Source: Chamaea fasciata | Taxonomy: Eukaryota > Chordata > Aves > Passeriformes > Sylviidae | Length of the DNA: 64,000 nucleotides | Direction: 5' to 3' | Assembly: GCA_029207755.1 (NCBI GenBank) | Contig: JARCOQ010000006.1 | Span: forward strand, 24,820,022 to 24,884,021 | Shown: piece after piece, positions 1 to 12,535 of the stretch | How positions within the stretch are numbered: the first letter of the stretch is position 1 | Layout of the letters: every line of letters begins with the position of its first letter | Notes under the pieces: generated by a model | Seen by the model: the letters and a program-made list of their open reading frames with translations, nothing else | Databases searched by the model: none | Told to the model about the DNA's origin: nothing | Made by a program: the position numbers and the translations under genes

Positions 1-3000
1 CCAAGCTTACATAACTGCTTGATATGACAGGAAATACTTGCTTTTTATGGTAGCTTCATACTGACTTGAGATCCTGACAAGAAAAAAGAAGACAAGGACA
101 CGTCTTCCCCATTACAAAAATTCACTGGTTTTTCCATCTCAGAAAATTCCCATAATCACTTGTTATGCCATAGTTCAATACTTGGAAGGAGAACCCCAGC
201 ATGGCCCCACATGCTATCCTGGAAGGTAAAGAACTGTTGGTTTGAACTTCCTCCTTGTGAGAAAGGAATTGAACACACCTCTGATTTGGAGTGAGTGCAA
301 AGGGAACCAACATGGTCAGCTCCCTGCTCAGCCCACCACAGGAAACTCCACCCAGGAAGGAAGCTGGGACTAAAATCTCAGATTCATGCACCAGTTTTTC
401 ACAGGTGCATGAGGTGAAGAAAATCTGTCAGGCACTCTTTTCTTGCTTAGGTATTGCCACACACAGACTCTTCAGCCCTAGGAAATGAAGATTTATAGAT
501 GGTGAATTTTCCCCTTTTTTGCTTAGGAAAGGAAAGCAACTAGTTCAGGCCCATGAATTCCCTTCCTGAAGACAGTGCTACAATGCTCAAAATGATGAAG
601 TGTAAATACTTTGTAAATATGAGCCTAAATTCTCAAGGAGGACTGGGAATCCTGAGATATGGAATTGCTTATGTTAGCCTATAAATTAGGCATGAAGAAT
701 TCTTGTGGTCTGTGAGGTAAAAATAATGGAAAACATAATGGCAACCCATAGAAAATCACTGTATCCTGTCAGGTGGTGCAAGTACAACCTGGCTGTAGAA
801 CAGTTCTCACTGTTGAAACACGTTACAAACGTGTTTAGGTTTAAAATGTGGGTGTCAGGACAATTTGATCTAAGCAGTAGACTTAAATGTACTCTTAAAT
901 AAAATTGTTGCCCTTAAACAGTTGAAGTCTCCAGACAGCTACAAGGCTGAAAAGCAGGGGAACTGGAAATTACAAATATCAGTGGCATTGAATACTGAGT
1001 TTCAGCAGCTAATGGGACCTCTAGGCGTTATTGGTTTTGCCTCTGCTTCTGAGGACAAATTTTTATTTCTGACAAGTGATTCAACAATGAGGATCTGGTC
1101 ATGTACATAAAGTACATAAAAAATTAACCTTGTCACTGTATTTGCAACTGCTGCAATGACACAAATGTCTATGAGATTCTGATAGATAGCTTTTAAATGC
1201 TTTCATCCCTCAGCTACAAAATTCTGGTACAATGGTTTTAGAAGACATTCTATCTATATGAAGTTATTGGGAAAAATATTTATGTCAGTAGGATTCTATT
1301 CCCAATTCAAACCAGTTATTGAGGAGATGTTTCATAAATATCTGAATACTTATTTAAACATTTCTTAATGGTAATAGTTGTATGTGGCTGAAACATTATT
1401 TCTTTCCTGTTTGTCTATACCCAGACGTTTTGCATCAAAGAATAAATATTACATGGATGGTAGTAGAAAAAGTGATACAGATTTTAGTACAGAAATTCAA
1501 TTTTTCAGATTTTCCTTTTCTAGCTTAGTTAAATCATAAGCCTACAATATAAACGAATGCATGCAAAATTATTATCATCAACCATGAAGTTGTTATGTGG
1601 ATTGAGAAAATAAAGTTAGCATGAAGCCACTCTGACTGAATAGTTTTCTAAACCAAACCACTGTATCTTTAACCACGTTTTTCACCTACATTATCTTTTT
1701 GAAGCTTTCAGTTGAATCAGTCATGTTCTGTTATGCTGATTCCTAACATGATGTGATGGAGGAAGAAAATGACTCAAGACACTTGCAATAGATCAGTCAG
1801 ACACTCAAAGACAAGAAAAGCATCAATAGCAAAATAATTCATAATGAGTCCTTTGTGTAGCCTGTAGATTGGGGAAAATGAATTTTTATTCATTATAAAA
1901 CTAAATTTTCAAGAGTGTCTTACAAACTGATATCCAAAATGGGAAGATATTTTATCACATACTTGGTACAGGAGACATCACTTTACTTAATTGGATGTTT
2001 TCATGTGTAACAGGAAGAACATTTTAACTCTGATTTAAGAAAGCCCATATATGCTAGTTGCATTCTGTGTGACGTAAATCAATTTTGAGGTATGGTTTTC
2101 TATGCATTTAAATCTGTTTGAAGATGTGTTCTGATCTAGAACTGAATATTATAGGTGTGGGCTTCCATGTGCTCTTCAAATATTTAAAATTACTTTTCAC
2201 TGGTTGGCAAAAGGAACTTGAAAAATAAAAAAATACTTCTTCTTAGAAATTTTACGAATGAAATTAATTGCATTTGAAAATTAAGATAGAAAAATCAAGA
2301 AAATTTTAGCCCCCGTAGGAAGAACAGATTAGATGGCTAATTGTAAAGGTAACAAAGGAAAAACACAACTTTGACTAAAAGCCTCTTCTGTGACTATGTA
2401 AAAATTTCTATTATAAATGAAAAAGCTCAGAGTTTGTTGTATTTTTTTAATTATAAAATTTTACTGAATGCTAGGTTCCTATTAATTACTTTATCTTAAT
2501 TATTAATGATATCTAATTTTTTACAAATAACAAAAATAATTTCAAGAATACTTCTAATGATTTTGGTTTTTTCCTTTTAGATGCTTTGTATAGGACATAA
2601 ATATGTGATATATCTCATTCAGACTGTACCATTCAGAAGCATCTAAGCATATAAAGATATTGAACAGTCCAGGACTTACTCAAAAACGCCTTCATACAGT
2701 AAAATCACCAGTCTGCCCGGAGGTGCCTTTCCTATGGACCAGAGTTCCTCAGCACTCTTTCGTTTTGCATCCTCTCTTCTCAGTCAAATGTCAACAAAAC
2801 CACAGTGGTGCTGGGTGGCAATTGTCATATTTTTCCATAGTAGATTCCTGATTGTCTAAGTGGAATAACTATTTGTTGTAGCTAAGATCAAGGCATAGAA
2901 ACAGCTTATCAGGTAGATTATGGTTGTTCCAGGTAAATTCACCTCCTATTCCACTACTTCTTCTCTGTATCAGGCATAATAGGCAAGAAATGTCATGCAG

Positions 3001-4297
3001 ACAGTCTGGCAGAAGCAGCTGTAATGGCAGTGGAATTCCAGAAGGCTTTTATGTCTGTCCATAGTACATTATACTATATAAATTGTTTAAAGTTATCTTT
3101 TGTTGCCATTTTTGTTATGGAAAAAAAGCAGAATGTAATCTCCATCTTCCATGCTACAGCCAATAATGCAAAATTCACAGTCCCTCTTGTTGCTTCCCTG
3201 AAACATTTAGTCTTGCATTCCTAGGCAACAATAAGGCTGATGGGGTACAGAGGTACCTAGGCTACCTAATGGTGTTTCCTGGAAAAAGAGAATTATGGAT
3301 TCAATCTCCTTCTCCCCTAATACTGAGGAGTGTTTGGAATCTACTTTCCTGTCTTTTTGTGTGAGTTCTCCAACAACTGACCGCTTAGACAGAATGTGGG
3401 TATTTCCAGCAAGAAGTAGGTGAACTGGAACTTAATGTAATAGGGGCATACATTATTTCCTGTTAATTCTATGTACATTCAGTGGTAGATAGATTCATCA
3501 TCTTTATCTTCTACAGTTAATGAAGCAAGAGAGAAATACCTCCAGACAGTCATTCATCTCATTTTATGACCCTGTCTCACCCCCCAGAAATACTTATTAC
3601 ACATGTGATATATTGTGTAATAGTTAGGAAGAAACATAGAGAAATGAACATTATATACCAAGACTTAGGAAAGTAAAGTTAGTGGAAAAGAATTCACATC
3701 CTAAATAAAGCAGATGGAGGCATTCTGGAGATATCTCAGACACCATCCACCTTAGTGGGGGAAGAAGCACCCAGTAAAAGAGATTAGTTTCTCCTTCTAT
3801 AAAACCCAGTAGAAAGAGAGTTTCAGCCATTATCCTAGAGCACCTGGGTTACCCCTGTTCCTTGTCTCATTTGTTCTTCCATTCACCCCTAGGCTGGGGC
3901 CAGTAGCTAAGCAAAATTGGAGTGGTCCTAAAATTTGAGTAACTCAAGATCAGAAGATTGATTCTTAGTAAGAAAAGGTCTGTTTCTGCTCTACTTTTAC
4001 TGTTCACATATGGGGACCAAACATGCTGGCCAAGAGTTCCGTCACAGTATAATTACTGAAGAAACTGAAAGTGTCAGCTAAAACAGGTTCATGAACAACC
4101 TAAGTATCTTACTGTATTTATACCACTGAAGGACTTTATCATGGGCATATAGGTCTGTATGCTCAGGCCTGGGAAGCCTGGCCATCCTCTTCCTTGATAG
4201 GGCTGGTCAAGAACAATTCTGCTGACAGCAGCAAGGGAAAATTTGTATAGCTGGGAATATATAGGAATGGTGCCTTATGTGTTTATTCTAAAATGTC
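1..4297. other. AT-rich noncoding stretch, no gene seen
   Basis: The stretch is unique-looking AT-rich DNA. Only short open frames (up to 89 codons) occur and none has a recognisable domain. A 9-bp hairpin lies at 384-412. A slightly GC-richer patch at about 2690-2830 matches no repeat I know. A segment at about 1550-1680 contains homeodomain-like and octamer-like words and could be conserved, but that is a guess. No CR1 3' end is present here, which matters for the truncated CR1 piece that starts at 4298. Confidence 0.6.
384..412. repeat. Short inverted repeat (9-bp perfect stem)
   Basis: tcatgcacc at 384-392 is the exact reverse complement of ggtgcatga at 404-412, with an 11-base spacer. 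It could form a small hairpin. A stem this size is expected by chance now and then in 64 kb, and no function is implied. Confidence 0.6.
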
Positions 4298-5090
4298 TTG
4301 CTGGGACTTGTCGGTTTAACCAGGACTGCTGGTAAATGGCGGAAAGTGGAGTGGCAAACTCTTTCATCAGCTCTCTCATTACTCTCATGTGCATCCCAAC
4401 TGGGGCCACAGACTTGTAGGCATCTAATTGGCATGAAAGGTCATGAGCCATTTCCTCCTGAGTTATGGAGGCTTTACTTAGCTCACCATCCCAACTTCCA
4501 GCTCTGGGAACTGGCTATCCTGAGGACAACTGGTTTTGGTATTAAAGACTGAGGCAAAGGAGGCAACCTCAGCCTTGTTTTTATTCCCTGACACTGAGCT
4601 ACATTCTGCACCCAGCAAAGGTTGGAGACTCTCCTTAGCTCTGCATTTGCTGTCAATGTATTTAAAGCAAGTTTTCTTGTTTTCTTTGGATGTGGTGGCC
4701 AAATTAAGTTCTAGTTTGGCTTTGGTCCTCTTAATTTTCTCCCTTCATAACCTCACAAAATACCTGCAGTCCTCCTGAGTTGCCTTCACTCCTTCCAAGC
4801 TGATGCACTTTATTTTTTTTTTTTTGCCTTGGTTCCAGCCAAAGTTTTCTGTTAAACCAGGCTGGTCTCTTTTCCTGCCAGCTTGTTTTACAGCGCAGAG
4901 GGCCAGGCTTCTTCTGTATCGATAAGATTTCCTTCTTAAAGTACCTCCAGCCTTCCTGGACTCATTTTTCCTTCAGGACTGAATTTGAAAGTACTCTGTC
5001 AATCAATATCTTAAACAGGTGAAATTCTGTCCACTGTAAGACCAAGGTGGCAATTCTGGTCGCATGCCTCCTTACTTTGGTAAGGCTGGG
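4298..5090 (-). mobile_element. CR1 LINE, internal ORF2 fragment (region between endonuclease and reverse transcriptase)
   Basis: Read on the minus strand, this 0.8-kb stretch follows the avian CR1 ORF2 sequence upstream of the reverse transcriptase core. Landmarks on the plus strand are the 'attaaagactgaggcaaag' word near 4540, the 'gattctccttag'-like word near 4630, 'cctgcagtcctcctgagttg' near 4763 and 'ccagccttcctggactc' near 4948. A T run has expanded at 4810-4824. Many substitutions and indels have destroyed the frame; the plus-strand ORF at 4298-4552 is only a shadow. Most CR1 copies are 5'-truncated but keep their 3' end. This copy has neither 5' nor 3' end nearby, so a later deletion or rearrangement removed its 3' half. 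The assignment is by remembered consensus. Confidence 0.85.
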
Positions 5091-8000
5091 AAAAGACAGG
5101 GGGAAACATATTGATATTTTTTTTATTATTTGTTTTGTTGTTTCGGGGGTTTTTTTTTAATCTTGGTTTCATACTAGCCAAATCTATTTTAACTGGCAAT
5201 ATTTAAAATAATTTTGACTTTCTTTCCTTCTCTCAACCCAAGAGCTTTTCCATTTTGCTTTCTATCCCATCCTGAATGACTGAGTATCTGGATGGGAGTT
5301 TTTCCCCTTAGCCAAGGTCAACCCATCACAGCAATAAAGGCATTCTTTCATATTATCTATGTGTCAAGTAGCTTTGAAAGTCACTGAAAATGCTACAACT
5401 TTCTTTCTAGACTTGGTCAAAGGAATTCTTCTGAAATTTTTTTCACATTAGTTTAAACCACTGTGACAATGAATTTCCAAGAGGATGCAATAGGTATGAG
5501 GGTAAGTGGAAAAAAGAAACTCTATAAAAATCTGCTAAAAAAAGCTGAAGACAAACCAAGTTGTCTGCGCTGTCGTGTTCTTGAAATAAAATTCCATCAG
5601 TCTAAGGTAATGGTTCTTAATAAATGTGGTTAGTAGCTAAAAATGGAGTTGAGTGTTCATTTCTTCAACACTATAAGCAGTCATTGCACACAGTAATAAA
5701 AATAGAAAGAATGACTTCAGGTTTTTTTTCCCTTTGAATTGAGTTGTCACCTATTAATGTTTAAAACATAGTTCATTAATACACTGTCATTGATGTGTGA
5801 ATCCATTATCAAAGTTCTTCAAAGATGTAAATTTTCCATCATAAGCTGCCCATCTTTCTAAAATCTAGGAAAGGAACTCTGTATCAACCAAAAATTCTGC
5901 TTTATAATGCTATCTCATTAGTTTTTTTTGTTTTATTTGTGCCTCTGCCATTTAACTTTCTGGTTCCCAAAGGTGTATACAGCTGCCCCTAGACTGTAGT
6001 ACTTGAATTAGAAAAAGAGCAACAGCTAAGGGTCAAATTACGTAAAGATGGTATTTTCTTATCTAAGGTGCCTCTTGTAATTCATATCACATTTCAACTG
6101 TTGAAGTAGAAAGAGTACAGCAAGAAAGAGGGCAATATAATGCAGAAAATATAAAGGCATAACACTGAACTCATCTGACAATCATTATAGCAACTAGAAA
6201 TTCCCATGCATTGCCAACCTCTATAAACAGGCAACTCAAGTGGCAAGAGCTATAAGGCGTAAGCTATTTTCCCTCTTGCTGAACAGGAATAATCTTGCCG
6301 TTAGCTGTGGCAGCACCACAAATGGAAGTACATCAGAAACTTAAAATAAGGTAGCTTACTACTACTGGTAACTGCATTAGACCACAGTTGCATGTTGGCC
6401 AATTTTCTCTCTTGGGAAGTCAAAGAACTAACCTGTATTACCGTAACCTATTTCTTCTTTTGGCATGATCTTGAGCTTTGGATGATGCCACATTGAGTAG
6501 TGAGAAGAACAAGTGCTCTGCTGCAAATTTTGAGAAGCAAGATGTTCCTCCTTTAAAACAGCCTTAAAACACATGGCACTTCTGCAAACAGCTACTCAGT
6601 AAACTGTTCAATACTAGCAGTGGTATTCCAGCTGTATTTGGTCCATATAAGTGCAATTAAGATAGGAGATGAATTGTCTGCTAACTTTAAAAAATTCAAA
6701 GAATGCTTTGCTTGTGAATGTAAGTTGTGATTGTTTATTATTAGTAGAAGTTTTCTTTGGATGAACCCTTTAATTAAATTAATTGCACAGTAGATTATTA
6801 GTCATACTCTACTTCTAGTTTCACAGGTTTGTGCTACATTAAATTTTGAGCTGTGCTCTCGTGCCAAAAAGTCAACATTATTAATTAAAGAACTGCATCA
6901 TATGTTATTATTCATAGCCCCAACTACAAGAAGCAAGATTTACAGGACTTTTGTTTTTGTCAGCTAATCATTATTTTCTGCTGCACATAAGAGCTTCTGC
7001 AGTTACACCAAATAGAAATCTCATGTTGGGCCATGAAAAAAATTGAAGAAAAGTCATCCCCATCACCTAGTTCATGAGAGGAAAAAGAATGATCTCAGAC
7101 TTATTTTTGCATTTTACTTTAGGTCAGGGGACACATCAAATCTCCAAAAACAGTGGTGAGGCCCTGTGTCCTGATAATGAAGACACTATTGCTCCCAAAG
7201 GTCTGATATTAAGAGAAGCAGGTACTGGTCAGGAATAAAATACATTCCATTCCTGCATGTTCCATTTTATCAGTATTTATATATTATACATTATATTGTA
7301 TTATATCCATTAGCTATTAACTATTATATAATAGAAATGAATCCATGAGAAACTGGAAAATAATCTTCAAAAGGCCCTAAAATGTTGCAGAACACTTTCT
7401 CTTAGAGAGTTTTTCAGTTTCTTATTCACATGGCATTTTCATTCTTGAAAATCAGAAGCATTATGTGGAAATTTTAAAATGTGAAGGTTCAATTACTTTC
7501 CAATGCCATTCACATGTTTAAGGAATTTTAACTGTAACTAGGATGTGAAACAGAGTTAGGGAGAGTTTTGTGCAAAGGTATTTCATCCAACCTACCATTT
7601 AATTAAATGTAAGTTTTGGGGTAGAAATTTCTAGATTTCAAGAAAAGCGAGATGGGGAAGTTCTTTTTGAGATCAAACCAGAAATTCTATGCAAGGTGAA
7701 TTTTTTTTTTTTTTAAAGAAAAATATAACTTATTCAAAAGTAGTGAGAAGAATTAGATTGTCAGCTAGGCTATGGGGGAATGGATGGGGTGGTCGGCTGG
7801 GTCTCTCATAACAGATTTCTTCATGTATGCATGGATGGGCTATAATGATATGAAAATGATATTATAAAATATTAAAAATATTATTAAGAATAATAAATCT
7901 ACATTTTCACAATTCTTGCATGAAATATAAAGCTACCTATCAAGTAAATCCAGTCTTTCCTAGAGATAAAAAGAATCAGCTCTCCTGTATTTTATTGCAA

Positions 8001-9162
8001 CAGCTATAGGAAAGGGAATTTTAATTGTTGACAGTAGGAAATCTCTGTGAAAATCAAAAGGATGCAACAGCAAGAAGAGGCCTCTTCTTCCAATATCCAA
8101 AGGTGAAAAGAAAAAAAGACAAAGACATAATATATGTGGTTAGTAATTGTATGCATTAAAATATCATCCAACTGTTCTCTACTGACATCTTCATCTTTGG
8201 CTTTTGAATTTAAGATGATACTCTTAGTGGCAATCCCTGCTTGAGTGTACAAGCCAGCATTTCCTCCTTTATCCACATGGATATACAGAATAATCAACTT
8301 TGTCTAAAAGGGTCGTCAGAAGCACAGTGTAAGATAGAATTCTAAGTTTGGGAGCATGAGATATAGATATCAGACAGTTCTGCTTTCTGTCTTTTGAATA
8401 AGCCTACCCATCAAAAATATTTCTATTTCAATGCAAAGAGAAAGAACGAAGACTTCTAACATCCTAGGCTACATCCCAGGAATATTTTGAACTTTTTGAA
8501 TGTTTCTAAATATGAATCAATTTAAGATTTGAAGTGAAGACAATTACTTATGCCCAAATAGTCTCCAAAGTTAGTCAAACAGGCGTTAACCTAGTTCTTT
8601 TCTCTTTATATAAGCCAGTTTCAGAGGTGAGACACCGATGTTCAGCTAAGCAAAAGGAATTTGTGGGAACTATAGCTAAAACCGTGAGATGCTAGATACC
8701 CTGGAGGATTAGGATTGAGCTCAGAGACAGAGTTAAGAAAAGCTTTACTCTGCTGTCTGCTCCACTTTGAGGCAGTGAGCTGCAAGTGAAATTCATCTTG
8801 GCTAGATGGTAGTCCTCTGCCTTGCCTGACTGCTAAGTTGTGGCTTCTTACAATGTCACCACAGATATTGCCTGAGCTGTATCTGTTAATGATAAACAAA
8901 ACTGGGTGGTTGAATCGTTTAAAAATGTGCTTCTTCTTCTTCTTGTTAGAAAATACATGGTATATTTGTTAGAAGTGCATAAGATTTTTAGACACATATG
9001 TTTTCTTGCATGATAATAAACCATAGGCAGCAAGTATCACACAGACTGAGATTATTTGAAAGAGATTCAAGGCAGGAATAATTTGCCGGTAACATCTTTA
9101 ACAGCCATAACTACATTACAGGTGAAAAGAAAGTGAGCTAAAAGTTCTTAGCCACCATGAAT
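5091..9162. other. AT-rich noncoding stretch with a possible conserved element
   Basis: No supported gene; ORFs reach at most 97 codons (minus strand, 8004-8297) without recognisable domains. T-rich tracts lie at about 5118-5160 and 7699-7714. AT-only patches occur at 7255-7335 and 7850-7910, and a (CTT)n tract of about five units at 8930-8946. The part at about 6760-7010 is dense in TAATTA words and is listed separately as a candidate regulatory element. Confidence 0.55.
6760..7010. promoter_or_regulatory. Candidate conserved enhancer-like segment
   Basis: Homeodomain-type cores cluster here: overlapping TAATTA/AATTAATT words at 6770-6785, another TAATTA in 6891-6899, and a TAATCATTA-like word near 6965. 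The segment has no low-complexity runs and matches no repeat I recognise. Such composition is common in vertebrate conserved noncoding elements, but AT-rich DNA produces TAATTA by chance as well. This is an inference without alignment support. Confidence 0.25.
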
Positions 9163-9216
9163 GGGACTAGCAAGAACAACTAGTCCCACCAGTAGGTGGG
9201 ACTAGTAAGAACAACT
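9163..9216. repeat. Imperfect direct repeat with a strong 12-bp hairpin
   Basis: The 19-base unit gggactagYaagaacaact occurs at 9163-9181 and again at 9198-9216, differing at one base. Between and overlapping them, actagtcccacc (9179-9190) pairs perfectly with ggtgggactagt (9195-9206) around the four-base loop agta. A second pairing, tgggactag (9162-9170) with ctagtccca (9180-9188), competes with it. The arrangement looks like an inverted duplication combined with a tandem one, possibly from template switching during replication. No mobile element or gene is evident. Confidence 0.8.
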
Positions 9217-9248
9217 GCTTGAAAAGCCACCAGTTAAATCCAGCAACA

Positions 9249-9294
9249 GTATGCATATATACATATGTATATATACATATGTATATATGCATAC
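9249..9294. repeat. 46-bp perfect palindrome
   Basis: The sequence from 9249 to 9294 is identical to its own reverse complement with no spacer; the centre lies between 9271 and 9272. It is built from alternating atatac/atatgt words with an atgcat word near each end. Alternating purine-pyrimidine TA/CA/TG steps make it prone to cruciform formation and to slippage. It lies only 33 bp from the hairpin at 9179-9206. Confidence 0.9.
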
Positions 9295-10630
9295 ACATAT
9301 ATGAAATCACCATCTCTTACAAGGGTATCTTCAAGAACTGAGAGTTCATAGTGAAATATGGAGTGGGCTCATAAACTTCCACACTGAGTGCTCTAACACT
9401 TTGTTTAAGTACTTGCCTCTTGGAATCAAATATCTAGGTTCTGAGCATTAGCTAGGCTTTTCAGAGGGCAGAGATACTTAGAAGCCTAACACAGGGAACT
9501 GCCAATTGAGTAGAAAACTATTATGGAGGGAAGCAGACCCCAAAACCAATTTTTCGTAGACCTGCTCCAAGAGACAGCATTTCCCATTGCCGACATCTGT
9601 ATCACTGTTTTATGTTGGGATCAGACCTGAGTCACACAATCTGAATGAAATACTTGGACCCATTTCTGAGTTGCAGCAATGGGAATTCCCAATAATGTCA
9701 TTGCCACATAGTCTCACAACCAAACACTTCCTGTTCACTCTTATCTGCACCTGTTAGTGAGTTTAGGCTATGCATGGCTACTTGAAAATACATTCCTTCA
9801 TGTGTGGCTAAAACTCCAAGAAAATGAACCTAAATGAAATTTAAAATATTAATTTGGAAGTAGATTGTAGGCAAACACAGCATATATGCATTAAAGACTT
9901 CAAATTCCCCGCTTATCTGCTGTTCACTTTTCTAGTCTTTTCTATAAATGAATGTCAGTGTTTCTAATTTAATGTACTTGTCTTACTTTAAGGAATGAGC
10001 AGCATGAGTTTCAGGGGGGCTAATCAAGCAAGCCTGTTCTATATAAAACCAGAAACCACTGTCATTTTTCTCATGTTATTGGCTAACCTGCACTATGGCA
10101 TTTTGATTTAGTTCTTTCCTTTTTCCCCAAAATCTACTGTTGTGGGGATTTAACTGTTCAAGTTGTATACACACATGGTATTTTTTTATTTGAAGAGGAA
10201 TATGGATATACATTTTTTCTTTTAAATATTATTTAGTTTTTTCCTGCTTGGAAGATTTTTGGGGTATTTTTAATAGTTCCTTCAGATTGATCAACTGCAT
10301 GCTATAGAGGGGAACATTTGGAAAATGCAAATTTAGTGCAAACAGCATGATTTCCCATGTAATTGGAATGTAAATGTCACTGTATTCTGTTAGTTGTGAT
10401 CAATTCACTGCACAGACACTGAATGTATCTTGGTTGAATTTTGTGACTTAAAAATTCCTGAGCTAAACTATTCCTGCATATCTGGGACCTTTCAAGATGT
10501 GAAAGCAATTCTGAGGAAGAGATATGTAAGTCAGAGAGGTGGAAGTTACCCCTTGTTTCTAGGTGATACAAAAATATCTCTAAAATACAATTATCCTGTG
10601 ATTTAGAGCCCTACTTTGGATGAGAAAAAA
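9295..10630. other. Noncoding stretch, nothing recognised
   Basis: Unique-looking AT-rich DNA. The only long frame is a 64-codon minus-strand ORF at 10377-10571 with no domain. I see no repeat family, RNA gene or clear regulatory cluster. Confidence 0.55.
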
Positions 10631-10885
10631 TTAGATTCAGTTTTCAGTTTTGCCACAGACATCCTACATGACCTTGGACACTGCGCCAGAGGCACCTAGC
10701 CAATTGGAAACACAAGACTTTGAGATTTAGCTGGCATTCAAATTGTCTGAATCTGGGCTTTAGCCTCTCTGTGCCTCAGGTCCCTGTCTGTGAAAAGAAG
10801 ATAAATTGACTTCCCTGCTTCACAGTAATACTGGAAGAAAAATTCATCTGAGACTGTGAGGTACTATTGTGAGGTTTGTGTAAGT
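10631..10885 (+). mobile_element. Degenerate MIR/CORE-type SINE, split copy
   Basis: The first part, about 10631-10680, resembles the MIR core: 'ttttgccacagac' followed by 'catgaccttggaca'. The second part, about 10761-10885, resembles the MIR 3' half: 'agcctctctgtgcctcagg', then a 'tctgtgaaa' word, 'cttccctgcttcacag' and 'ctgtgaggtactattg'. This last part is the form common in reptile and bird genomes. The roughly 80 bp between (10681-10760) does not fit the standard MIR and may be a second ancient repeat or a variant. MIR-type SINEs predate the bird-mammal split, so this is an old relic. It carries no coding sequence. Family-level naming needs a library search. Confidence 0.65.
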
Positions 10886-12346
10886 ATCTTCATAAAAATG
10901 TATTTTTACTTTTTGCTACAGTCTCCAGCATACAGTGTAGAACACAAGAACTGGAGTAATGATTTTGTCGCTTCATATAGCAAAAACTACGAGCCATAAA
11001 ATCCTGGTTTCTATTTCCACTTATTGTCCAACAACCAATATATATTGGGTATTGATGATAATAATATGTGTGTGACTTACACTGGATATGCAAGTGTATT
11101 TTATCTTATACAAGCATATATACTTCTATTTCTGCTGAGTTATGCAAATATGTTGCCAGTGTATGAACATTTATGACATTTGTTAATTAAAAATGCTTCT
11201 GAAGTTTCTCCTAACACACTTAGAGTTTATACATCATAGTTAAGTTAAAAAATATGCCTATATACATATCTCTAGTAGGGCCTAAATAGCCTGGGTTCAT
11301 GCCTCCTGGTGTATGAGACCAGAGAACGGGAGACTGAGATCAGAACGAGGTTGCTTGGCATCAGCTAATCATAAATCAAGTATAGAGACCTACAGTTTTC
11401 AAATACCAGATACAAGGCAAAGTAATCCTCTTAGACATTCTAAGACTGGACTAAACAACAAATTAAAAGTCCTCTTACAATTTCATGTTTAGTGGAGAAA
11501 ATTCTCGAATTTCAAAAATTAAATATTTTTTCCTATGAGAGAATCCATCTGTCTTCTTCAGAATTTGATATGGGAAGAGTAAAATTATAAAAATGTGATT
11601 TTGAGCCAGTCTCCTATGCTCTATATATTAAATAGGTGTTTTAAAGGAAAAAAAAATAGCAACAACAAATCAAACAGCAATAAAAGAGAAAGAAAGGCTC
11701 TTCAAAGTTAGAAGAATATCAAGCCACATTAAATATGGGTCAAGTCTCATAGAGGTACTAGTATTAAGCTGAAGTTTTTCAGGTTACTAACAGATGTAAC
11801 TACATATGTAAATACATATTTAAGTGCATAATTATCCATATACACATATTTTACATTTATTTTAGAAATGTGTATTTTGGTTAAGGTAATCCTAACTATA
11901 TGTGTTTCATGTAAAACAAGGGAAATCCATAGCAGATAAAGTAACCTCCAAATTATTCTTATTAAAATTATTGGTCTCTTTTGTAGACACCCGTGGTCAT
12001 TATTAAACACTCTCAACTTTAGATAATACTTGCTGGCATTTTTTTTTAATATTCATCAAGGAAAAAACAGTGTTTTCCTTCTCTTTCATGTTTTCTGTCG
12101 TGAGGTCTTTATTTACCATCTTCTCTATTGGCTCTTGAGAATTCTTTTTAAATATTTTTGCCTATGCACACATAGCTTTAGGAAAGAAAGTACCATGCTG
12201 CATTCAATTTTCCATCCACAGGTACTTGTAAGTTCTTCCTAGTATAGTTGATTAAGAGCCAATTAGCTGCCTGCCTGAAAATTATGTGGATGCAGATTTA
12301 CATTATTTGGTGCCATAGAGGTTGTGTTAAAAAAAAAAATTAAATC
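10886..12346. other. AT-rich noncoding stretch
   Basis: No supported gene. Short frames only, the longest being an 89-codon minus-strand ORF at 11747-12016 rich in Ile and Tyr, as expected for AT-rich random sequence. A-rich patches occur at 11648-11690, and an A11 run lies near 12330-12340, just upstream of the CR1 tail. Confidence 0.55.
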
Positions 12347-12447
12347 CTGAAATCATAGAATCCTTTAGGTTGGAAAGGATCTCTGAGTCCAAGTGCTCTC
12401 CAAGCACTCCCAAGTTCACCAATAAACCATGTCCCTCAGCCCCAAGC
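12347..12447 (-). mobile_element. CR1 LINE 3' tail fragment
   Basis: On the plus strand it begins with 'aatcatagaatcctttagg', the reverse complement of the CR1 terminal octamer repeat region. It continues through 'ttggaaaggatctctgag' to 'aataaaccatgtccctcag'. This is the last ~100 bp of a strongly 5'-truncated CR1, the usual product of its target-primed reverse transcription. It sits 88 bp upstream of the solo LTR. The minus-strand ORF at 12327-12812 (161 codons) crosses this tail and the LTR and is not a gene. Confidence 0.85.
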
Positions 12448-12535
12448 ATTATAATTATACAATAATTGAATTGCAAGCCCTTGCAGAGGACCTCAGTACC
12501 TTCAGCAAAGGAATACATCACAAATCGCTGAATTC

